DNA of 5,734 nucleotides from Verrucomicrobiota bacterium (GTDB taxonomy: Bacteria > Verrucomicrobiota > Verrucomicrobiia > Limisphaerales > UBA1100). The stretch lies in assembly GCA_015660155.1 (NCBI GenBank), contig DQLO01000250.1, forward strand, positions 1 to 5,734, written 5' to 3'. Each line of letters opens with the position of its first letter. Within the stretch, counting starts at the first letter, position 1. This document shows, one piece after another, positions 1 through 5,687 of this stretch. The notes under the pieces were generated by a model. It had not been told where the DNA came from, made no database searches, and saw only the letters and a list, made by a program, of their open reading frames with translations. The translations under genes were made by a program, and so were the position numbers.

Positions 1-130
1 AGGCGGCAATCATGCAGCGCTTGTGCGCGGTGCGATTTCCTTTTTTGATAAAAATATATCCCAACAGCAAAAACACAGAAGCTAAACCGTTGAGCGCGGC
101 GTTGACGGTGGGCATTTGATCAACGGTCAC
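1..130 (-). CDS. DUF420 family membrane protein, N-terminal part (truncated by window edge)
   Basis: Only the first 43 codons are inside the window; the rest lies beyond the left edge. The visible part reads as a short polar start, then PTVNAALNGLASVFLLLGY forming a first membrane helix (about residues 7-30), then the basic segment KKGNRTAHKRCM. This N-terminal pattern (P-x-x-N-A-x-L-N-G, helix, K/R-rich, H-[KR]-R-x-M) is typical of DUF420 (YozB-like) proteins, which are small multi-helix membrane proteins often encoded beside SCO and oxidase genes. From memory, relatives in Firmicutes are linked to maturation of aa3-type oxidases; a similar assembly role here is inference. I chose the GTG at 130 because a perfect GGAGG sits six bases upstream. 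An in-frame ATG at 136 would touch that GGAGG with no spacer. The gene overlaps the end of the SCO gene by 11 nt (17 nt with the ATG), so translation is probably coupled. Confidence 0.85.
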   Translation of the reverse strand, partial: MTVDQMPTVNAALNGLASVFLLLGYIFIKKGNRTAHKRCMIAA

Positions 131-761
131 TTTCATCCTCCAGTTGTTTTAGAGCCGCCTGTACTTGTTGCATGAGATTGGCGGCGTCGTGCTCAAAAGA
201 TTTCCGCACGCGACCCTTTGCGTCGACAAGAATGTAAAGGCTACTGTGTACGAAAAGATCGTTCGGGTTATCGCGTTCGCCTTTTTCTTTGGGCACGGAA
301 ATCAGTTTCAAATCATCAATGGCCAACCGCATGAGGTCCGCTTTGGTGCCGGTGAGGAAATGCCAGTTTGTGTTGTTACTGCCGTGAGCTTCAGCGAAAG
401 CTTTCATCACCGCCGGCGTGTCATGCGCGGGGTCGGTGGTGAGCGAAACGTAACGAAGTGTGGGCGGCAATGTTGCACGCAGTTCACCGAGCGTTTGCGT
501 CATGCGCGGGCACACGGTAGGGCAACGGGTAAAAATGATGTCGGCCAACCATGGCCGCCCCGTCAAATCCTCTAGTGTGATTGTTGCGCCAAACTGATTC
601 GTGAGGCTGAAGGAGTGGATCGTGCTAATCTCAGGCAACACAGGCTGAGTTGAGGGCGTCCGGTGTTCGCGCTTGCCAATCACCAAATTGGCGACAACCA
701 GAGCACTGATGAAACCGAGCAGGCTCCATTTGATAATTTTTTTAGTGTCGCGATCCGCCAT
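120..761 (-). CDS. SCO1/SenC family copper chaperone for cytochrome c oxidase
   Basis: A 213-residue membrane-anchored, thioredoxin-fold protein of the SCO1/SenC/PrrC family, which binds copper in the periplasm and is needed to load the CuA site of oxidase subunit II. One N-terminal membrane helix (about residues 12-28) follows a charged cytoplasmic start. The periplasmic domain begins near residue 45. The copper ligands are present: C80 and C84 in FTRCPTVCP, and H172 in FVHSSLYILVD. The DPAHDTP segment (110-116) matches the family DPxxDTP motif. Length is normal for the family. The frame is open upstream to an ATG at 842, but those 27 extra residues would lie inside the subunit II gene and are basic and low in plausibility. 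Starting at 761 leaves 19 nt after the subunit II stop and puts the anchor helix at the right place. No clear Shine-Dalgarno is seen. Position directly after subunit II fits a role in CuA assembly. Confidence 0.93.
   Translation of the reverse strand: MADRDTKKIIKWSLLGFISALVVANLVIGKREHRTPSTQPVLPEISTIHSFSLTNQFGATITLEDLTGRPWLADIIFTRCPTVCPRMTQTLGELRATLPPTLRYVSLTTDPAHDTPAVMKAFAEAHGSNNTNWHFLTGTKADLMRLAIDDLKLISVPKEKGERDNPNDLFVHSSLYILVDAKGRVRKSFEHDAANLMQQVQAALKQLEDESDR
137..141 (-). promoter_or_regulatory. Ribosome binding site GGAGG for the DUF420 gene
   Basis: On the minus strand GGAGG is followed by ATGAAA and then GTG. The spacing of six bases favours initiation at the GTG at 130 rather than the abutting ATG at 136. 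It lies inside the last codons of the SCO gene. It is the only strong Shine-Dalgarno sequence ahead of any gene in this window. Confidence 0.7.
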
Positions 762-780
762 CGCTAACTCGGGTGAGCAG

Positions 781-1782
781 TTATTTTGCCGCCGCAAGAT
801 TTTCCCTGCGCGCCTGTTTAGCCGCATTGCTCTTAGCTTCAAGCCACTGCTTGAATTTTTCTTTGCTAATCACCTTGAGATAGCCATTCATCGAGCCATG
901 ACCGTCGCCGCAAAGCTGCGCACAGGTGATGAGAAAAACATGCTCGCCATCTTTGTTCTCTTCTTTGGGTTCAAGATATTTTGTTTTTACTTCAAAATGA
1001 ATGGGCAACTGGAGTCCAGGAATGGCGTCTTTGCAAACGCGCAACGGCAGTACTTTGAAGGAGTGAATCACATCCATTGACGTGATCTTTAATGCCACAG
1101 CCGTATCCTTCGGCACCACGATTGCGCCTTTGCGATCTTTGGCTGCCAGCACCAAAACGTCATCAATGGAAGTGTCATTAGGATCGAGCCCAAAGGGGTT
1201 GTTCGATTTATCTGCAAATCGGATATCCTGTTGAGCAAATATTTTATCATTCCCCGCGTATCGCGCGCTCCAGTCAAATTGTTTTGCAAGAATATGTATC
1301 TCCAAACCGGTGCCGTTTTTGTCATCCTTGGCAATGGCTTGCTCTTTAATTTCCTTCAATCTTGTGTCATTCATTACCTCTGCCCAAAGGGGAATTGCGA
1401 AACAAACGATTAAGACCACTTCAGCGGAAATCACGCCATATTCCGCTAACGTGGTCCAGAATTTCGAGCGCGCGCCGTGGTAATCGGCTTTCGGATGATT
1501 CGACTCGCGAAAGTTGAATATGCAATAAAGAAAATAAAGGGTCCATCCCACGAACAACACGCCCATCAATAGATGCACAAACACCACCATGCGGTCGACA
1601 TTCCAGCCATGCTCCGTGACGGGTGGGGGTGACTTGAATAACTCAGTCATCGTATATTCCACCGTGGAATCAAGGCCGGTAAACGTATGCGTGCCTTCAA
1701 CCTTACCGGAGTTAACGAGAATCACAGCCACCACCACACCGGCAATAGCACCGAAAATAAGTCCAATATACTTTTTATTCAT
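781..1782 (-). CDS. coxB: Cytochrome c oxidase subunit II (CuA subunit)
   Basis: A 333-residue subunit that accepts electrons from cytochrome c at a binuclear CuA centre and passes them to heme a in subunit I. Hydrophobic segments lie at about 5-23 (signal or extra anchor), 65-90 and 117-135 (the usual hairpin), followed by a periplasmic cupredoxin domain. CuA ligands are all present: H240 in DVIHSF, then C287, C291, H295 and M298 in CAQLCGDGHGSM. The position that is usually Glu in CxExC is Gln289. The aromatic electron-entry motif is QFDW (168-171) rather than QWxW, and C250 stands where Lys is usual in the LxxKxDAIPG segment. There is no CxxCH, so no fused cytochrome c domain. The C-terminal tail (from about 310) is basic and probably helical. 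The start is 6 nt after the preceding stop, without an obvious Shine-Dalgarno. It is unusual that this gene comes after subunits I, III and IV rather than before subunit I. Confidence 0.96.
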   Translation of the reverse strand: MNKKYIGLIFGAIAGVVVAVILVNSGKVEGTHTFTGLDSTVEYTMTELFKSPPPVTEHGWNVDRMVVFVHLLMGVLFVGWTLYFLYCIFNFRESNHPKADYHGARSKFWTTLAEYGVISAEVVLIVCFAIPLWAEVMNDTRLKEIKEQAIAKDDKNGTGLEIHILAKQFDWSARYAGNDKIFAQQDIRFADKSNNPFGLDPNDTSIDDVLVLAAKDRKGAIVVPKDTAVALKITSMDVIHSFKVLPLRVCKDAIPGLQLPIHFEVKTKYLEPKEENKDGEHVFLITCAQLCGDGHGSMNGYLKVISKEKFKQWLEAKSNAAKQARRENLAAAK

Positions 1783-1788
1783 GGAAAA

Positions 1789-2217
1789 TTAAATGGTCGT
1801 GGAATCCTCTTCGAGTTCCAGGCTCGTCATCCGCGCTCCCCGGCGGATGATGTAAATAAAAAATCCGGCGATGCCCGACAGCGTGCCGCCCACAACAATG
1901 AGCAGCGTGAAGATGCCCGCATTCATGCCGTCAGCCATCGGCGCATCGTATTCACCAAAACAAGCTGCACAGGCGCTGGCGTTTTGTTCCAGCATAAACA
2001 TTGCCGCCAAGGCGAGGTAGCCAATGTCTTTGGTTGTTTTTAGCATCCTTCGGCCATAAAAGAAAAGAACGATGCCCATGGCGAAGAAGATTATCCCGAT
2101 CACCAAGGACCCGACCTCGCCGTGAGCGCGATATTCTTGCACCCCCCACCCCCCCACTCCCAAGCCCAGCAGGATGGAGGCGATCACGAACAAAAAATGG
2201 AATGCTTTTAGTGACAT
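1789..2217 (-). CDS. Uncharacterised four-helix membrane protein of the cox operon, with CxxCFG motif
   Basis: A 142-residue protein whose function I do not recognise. Predicted helices are at about 6-24, 36-55, 66-82 and 100-125. Basic patches RRMLKTTK (57-64) and RRGAR (125-129) place the N-terminus, the middle linker and the C-terminus in the cytoplasm, so the motif CAACFGEYDAPM (83-94; C83, C86) should face the periplasm just after helix 3. The sequence looks like two modules. The first (KAFHFLF, 4-10, onward) resembles short proteins I associate with cox clusters of Verrucomicrobiota and Planctomycetota. The second resembles small secreted CxxCFG proteins whose signal peptide would correspond to helix 3, which ends in a signal-peptide-like QNASAC. 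The ATG at 2217 overlaps the subunit IV stop as TAATG, implying translational coupling. An open upstream extension to 2268 is not credible because it overlaps subunit IV. It could be an accessory subunit or an assembly factor; the gene is surely coding, the role is inference. Confidence 0.85.
   Translation of the reverse strand: MSLKAFHFLFVIASILLGLGVGGWGVQEYRAHGEVGSLVIGIIFFAMGIVLFFYGRRMLKTTKDIGYLALAAMFMLEQNASACAACFGEYDAPMADGMNAGIFTLLIVVGGTLSGIAGFFIYIIRRGARMTSLELEEDSTTI
2142..2161 (-). other. G-rich run able to form a G-quadruplex, inside the 142-residue membrane protein gene
   Basis: On the coding strand the sequence reads GGG, AGT, seven Gs, T, six Gs. It thus contains at least four G-tracts of three or more with loops of 1-3 bases, which meets the usual G-quadruplex pattern. 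It encodes G20-V-G-G-W-G-V26 in the first membrane helix and its periplasmic end, using GGG for three glycines. Folding in the mRNA, or slippage in the runs, is possible but not shown. Confidence 0.6.
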
Positions 2218-2609
2218 TATTTGGTTTCGGGTGCGGTTTCCGGTTCGGGTTCCGTGACGTGGCTCCACGTATTGTCGGAGTGCCCCGGTTTATTGGAATC
2301 AATTTCTCTGCCCACCGTAAGCCACATCATGCCGATAAAGAAAATGACCGTGCATCCGAGCGTCAATGAAATGGTTTTCAGTTTGATGTCCCATTTCAAG
2401 TGCATAAAAATATATATGACGGCGCTGGCTTTCACTACAGCCACAGACATGGCGAAGATGATGGCGTTCACAAACCCCCATTTTTCCGCAATGCCCATCT
2501 TGTCCGCCGCAAAGGTGATGATTGTGCCCGCGATGAGGATTCCGCCCACCAAATAAATCAGCGGGATGAATTTTTTCTTATAATATTCTGGTGAATGTTC
2601 GTCTGACAT
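2217..2609 (-). CDS. Cytochrome c oxidase subunit IV family protein (prokaryotic COX4 type)
   Basis: A 130-residue small membrane subunit of the prokaryotic cytochrome c oxidase subunit IV family (the CtaF/CoxD/CyoD-like group), thought to stabilise the oxidase complex rather than carry redox centres. Three helices are visible at about 14-35, 45-67 and 79-99. The family hallmark is the end of helix 2, VVKASAVIYIFMHLKWD (58-74), with K60 and the MHLKW element. The N-terminus is short and charged (MSDEHSPEYYKKK). The C-terminal tail (about 100-130) is hydrophilic, rich in Pro, Glu and Thr (EPEPETAPETK), and probably disordered. The ATG lies 9 nt after the subunit III stop, and its own stop overlaps the next start by one base. 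No Shine-Dalgarno is evident. Length is slightly above the usual 95-115 because of the acidic tail. Confidence 0.9.
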   Translation of the reverse strand: MSDEHSPEYYKKKFIPLIYLVGGILIAGTIITFAADKMGIAEKWGFVNAIIFAMSVAVVKASAVIYIFMHLKWDIKLKTISLTLGCTVIFFIGMMWLTVGREIDSNKPGHSDNTWSHVTEPEPETAPETK

Positions 2610-2618
2610 AAGCCGGTT

Positions 2619-3767
2619 TTACAAAAGATACAGGATTGGGAACAGGAAGATCCAGACCAAGTCGACAAAATGCCAAAACAGGCCGGTGATCTCAATGCGG
2701 TTGGTGAATTGCACAGGGTTTTTTTCGTACACGCGACGGCTCACGGGCAGTAAATGGTACAGCATCACAAGGATGCCGCCTAACACGTGCAATGCGTGCA
2801 AGCCGGTGAGCGTGTAATAGGTGGCAAAGAAAGTGCTGTGCGCCGGTTCGTAGCTGGACAAGCGACTGATGTCTTCGCGCGCGATGGTAATGGTGTGGTC
2901 GTGCCCCTCGCTGTGAGCGTGGCCGGCATCGTGCTTGGCTCCCGCGTATTTTACTGCACCACTCCCGGCGTGTTTTTCCTCGCGATCCCAAGTGCCGTGA
3001 GCGGGAACGAAGATGATCGCTTTAATATCCTTATCGCGAAAGGTGTCCCTGAAGTGGCCCTCTTTGTAAACCGGCCGACCATCCTCACCGTATCGGATGC
3101 TCTTGTCTTTTTCTTTTTCGATGTTCTTTCGGTCGTGCCGCCAGGCAAATGCATGGCTCCAAAAAGGGATGCCCCACGCGGCGCCCACTTCATGTTCCAC
3201 ACCATCGGAATTAATGTAGCCCACGATGTGGCCGTCCAGAGGTTTGTCTTTCAGTTTCACCTGTGCCAGCGGGCTCTTTTCTTGATCTTTTTTGAGTGGG
3301 TCAAATCGCTCCTGCCAAATTTTAGATTGGGTTTCAGAAAATTCCGGGCCCAAAACATCCGTGTAGACTTTGCTGGCGGATTCTTCAGTGACGAATGTCA
3401 CATCATAATGAGTAAACTTGGCCGGCCATTCGTAGCTCCATTTTACGACGAGAAAAGTGAAGGCAAAAATAACGGTGGCCCATTTCCATTTGCGGAATCC
3501 TTTCCAGTCGTTGAGCTTGAGGCACACCCACGCCATCACAATAGTGGCGGAGGAGGCGATGAGGATGAGGGTATTGAACGCGCCCACCCATTGATTCATC
3601 AAGCCCATGCTCCATGTGCCGGGTTCGGCACCCACGCGCAGCAGCACATAAGCGGAAAATAGTGCGCCGAAGAGCATCACTTCCGAGGCCAGAAAAAGCC
3701 AGATGCCCGCCTTGCCATTATACAGGCCGGTGTCGGGGCGTTCTTTATCGTAATACGGGATTTCCAT
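2619..3767 (-). CDS. coxC: Cytochrome c oxidase subunit III with a large periplasmic insertion
   Basis: A 382-residue member of the heme-copper oxidase subunit III family, which has no redox centre but stabilises the complex and supports sustained proton uptake. It matches the five-helix form: helices at about 19-43, 62-84, 94-112, 310-340 and 358-381. Helix 1 carries the conserved glutamate in ASEVMLFG (E29). Helix 4 carries the family signature TGLHALHVLGG (321-331), and the C-terminal helix has the typical FWHFVDLVWIFLF. Five-helix bacterial members are usually about 190-220 residues. The excess here is a hydrophilic stretch of roughly 185 residues (about 118-307) between helices 3 and 4. 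Basic loops between helices 2-3 and 4-5 put that stretch on the periplasmic side. It contains a His-rich segment (H266, H279, H283, H285, H289, H291). No frameshift or stop interrupts it. The start is 18 nt after the subunit I stop. Confidence 0.94.
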   Translation of the reverse strand: MEIPYYDKERPDTGLYNGKAGIWLFLASEVMLFGALFSAYVLLRVGAEPGTWSMGLMNQWVGAFNTLILIASSATIVMAWVCLKLNDWKGFRKWKWATVIFAFTFLVVKWSYEWPAKFTHYDVTFVTEESASKVYTDVLGPEFSETQSKIWQERFDPLKKDQEKSPLAQVKLKDKPLDGHIVGYINSDGVEHEVGAAWGIPFWSHAFAWRHDRKNIEKEKDKSIRYGEDGRPVYKEGHFRDTFRDKDIKAIIFVPAHGTWDREEKHAGSGAVKYAGAKHDAGHAHSEGHDHTITIAREDISRLSSYEPAHSTFFATYYTLTGLHALHVLGGILVMLYHLLPVSRRVYEKNPVQFTNRIEITGLFWHFVDLVWIFLFPILYLL

Positions 3768-3785
3768 TTCAGTCAGTAAATCGGG

Positions 3786-5687
3786 TTAGGCTTCCGCCTC
3801 TTTTTGTTCTTCGCTTACGGATTTATGTGGATCGTTTTGGGCCATGAAATCCTCACCATTATCCACGTCCGGGTTGCTGTACTCGTAGGGTCCGTGGTAG
3901 GCCTTCGGTTGTTTGGGGAAGTTGCCGTGGGGTGGAGGCGTGGGGGTTTGCCACTCGAGCGTGGTGGATTTCCACGGGTTGTCGCTGTGGGTTTCCTCAC
4001 CATTGCGAATACTCCAAAAGAAATTCACGATAAACACAATCTGCACCAGCCCCATCCCAAACGCGCCCATGGTGATTAGTGAGTTCAAGCTCATTACTTG
4101 ATCAGTCAGCGCGCCCGAGGTGACGTCCGGGTTATTTATCATGGAATAAGTTGCGCCGCCATCGCTCATGCGCCGGCTCATTCCGGCAAAACCCTGGATG
4201 AACATGGGCATGAAAATGATGTTCATAAAAATCAATGAACCCCAGAAATGCACTTTGCCCCAGTATTCGCTCATGCGCCGACCGGTCATTTTTGGGAACC
4301 AATAATAAATGCCGGCAAACAGCGCGAAAATTGATCCCGGTGCCACCACATAATGGAAGTGGGCGATCACATAGTACGAATCATGCAAGTGCAGATCGGT
4401 GAAATTGAATCCCAACGGCAAACCGGTAAGCCCGCCAATGCCGAACATTGGCAGGAATGCCAAGGCGAACATTGAGGGCGTGTTAAATCGGATTGACCCT
4501 CGCCACAAACTCATAAACAGACACGTCAATAGAATTACCGATGGTATCGAAATAATCATTGTGGTGGTTTGGAAAAACGTCGCCACTTTACTGCTCATAC
4601 CCGTGAGGTACATATGATGCGCCCACACGATGAAGGAGAGGAAACCCAAAACCAGCACGCTGCCCACCATCAACCGGTAACCCCAAATCGGGCGGCGCGT
4701 GTTGTTGGAGACAATCTCCGTCACAATGCCGATCGCCGGCAGGATGAGCACATACACTTCCGGATGCCCGAGGAACCAAAACAGGTGCTGCCACAACAGC
4801 GGGCTGCCGCCGCCGCTCACATTCATCGGCTCGGTGCCGGAGGCGAAGACGCCCGAGGGCAGGAAGAAGCTCGTGTCACAAACGCGATCCATCAACTGCA
4901 TAATGCCCGCAGCTTCCAGTGGCGGGAAGGCGAGCAGAAGCAGGAACGCCGTCACGAACTGCGCCCACACAAAAAACGGCATCCGAAACCAAGTCATCCC
5001 CGGTGCGCGCAATTGAATGATGGTGGCGATGAAATTGACCGCGCCCAACAGGGAAGAGGTAATCAAAAGCACCATGCCCACTAGCCAATACGTTTGGCCG
5101 TCGGTGGGGATCACCGAGGCCAATGGCGAATACGACGTCCACCCCGCCTGCGCAGCTCCGCCCGGGATAAAGAAACTGACCGTCATCACCGTGCAACCCG
5201 CGAAGAACGCCCAGAAGCTGGCCATGTTCACGCGTGGAAAACACATATCCGGCGCGCCAATTTGCAGCGGCACCACGTAGTTGCCAAAGGCGGCAAAGCC
5301 GAGCGGCACGATCGCGAGAAACACCATGATCGTTCCGTGCATCGCACCAAATTGGTTGTAGCCGCTCGCGGTGATTTTGCCGTCCTTGAAAATCGGGACA
5401 GTATTCCCCTGGCCGTCCAGCGCGATTTCGTGCGCGTAAACTTTTTCAAGGATCGGCCCGAGCACCGGCACCGGCGTGTCCGGCTTTGCCATTTGCCAGC
5501 GCATGCCCATGATGAGGATGAAGCCGATCAGCAAAAAAACCAGTGCCCCAACACCGTATTGGATGCCGATCACCTTGTGGTCGGTCGAGAAAATGTACTT
5601 GGTGAAAAAGCTCTGCTCGGCGTGGCCATGACTGTGGTCGTCATGGTTCTCGCCGTGTTCCGGCTCGGGTTGGGTCGTCGTTTCCAT
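3786..5687 (-). CDS. ctaD: Cytochrome c oxidase subunit I (aa3-type, A-family heme-copper oxidase)
   Basis: The catalytic subunit, 633 residues, with the twelve-helix oxidase core. It reduces O2 to water at heme a3/CuB and pumps protons. Ligands are complete: heme a H117 (MHGTIMVF) and H445; heme a3 H443 (AHFHYV); CuB H308, H357 and H358 (GHPEVY and WAHHMY), with Y312 for the His-Tyr cross-link; H435 and D436 (LHDSYY) for the Mg site. D-channel residues N136, D147 and N154 and gate E310 are present, so it resembles an A1-type enzyme. The K-channel lysine of helix VIII is replaced by L386, while T376 and S383 occupy the neighbouring conserved hydroxyl positions. The N-terminus is His-rich (EHGENHDDHSHGHAEQ) ahead of FSTDHKVIG. 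The first periplasmic loop (63-112) and the segment before helix VI (267-296) are longer than in proteobacterial enzymes. The C-terminal tail, LEWQTPTPPPHGNF onward, is of the normal family type. The ATG at 5687 has an A/T-rich leader without a Shine-Dalgarno. Confidence 0.97.
   Translation of the reverse strand: METTTQPEPEHGENHDDHSHGHAEQSFFTKYIFSTDHKVIGIQYGVGALVFLLIGFILIMGMRWQMAKPDTPVPVLGPILEKVYAHEIALDGQGNTVPIFKDGKITASGYNQFGAMHGTIMVFLAIVPLGFAAFGNYVVPLQIGAPDMCFPRVNMASFWAFFAGCTVMTVSFFIPGGAAQAGWTSYSPLASVIPTDGQTYWLVGMVLLITSSLLGAVNFIATIIQLRAPGMTWFRMPFFVWAQFVTAFLLLLAFPPLEAAGIMQLMDRVCDTSFFLPSGVFASGTEPMNVSGGGSPLLWQHLFWFLGHPEVYVLILPAIGIVTEIVSNNTRRPIWGYRLMVGSVLVLGFLSFIVWAHHMYLTGMSSKVATFFQTTTMIISIPSVILLTCLFMSLWRGSIRFNTPSMFALAFLPMFGIGGLTGLPLGFNFTDLHLHDSYYVIAHFHYVVAPGSIFALFAGIYYWFPKMTGRRMSEYWGKVHFWGSLIFMNIIFMPMFIQGFAGMSRRMSDGGATYSMINNPDVTSGALTDQVMSLNSLITMGAFGMGLVQIVFIVNFFWSIRNGEETHSDNPWKSTTLEWQTPTPPPHGNFPKQPKAYHGPYEYSNPDVDNGEDFMAQNDPHKSVSEEQKEAEA

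Noticed and set aside
131..136. ATG at 136 as start of the DUF420 gene
   Set aside because: It abuts the GGAGG with no spacer; the in-frame GTG at 130 has ideal spacing. The ATG cannot be fully excluded and would add only two residues.
762..842. Upstream extension of the SCO gene to an ATG at 842
   Set aside because: It would overlap the end of subunit II by 62 nt and add a basic, unconserved stretch before a properly placed membrane anchor; the ATG at 761 fits better.
1960..1971. Possible heme c attachment site in the 142-residue protein
   Set aside because: The motif is CAACF, not CxxCH, so covalent heme c attachment is not supported.
2218..2268. Upstream extension of the 142-residue protein to an ATG at 2268
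   Set aside because: The added residues are hydrophilic and overlap the subunit IV tail; the TAATG junction at 2217 is a standard coupled start.
2787..3662. Long open frame (291 codons) on the plus strand, opposite subunit III
   Set aside because: It lies wholly antisense to a clearly conserved subunit III gene, matches no family I recognise, and is explained by codon bias of the real gene. The other plus-strand frames across the window are rejected on the same ground.
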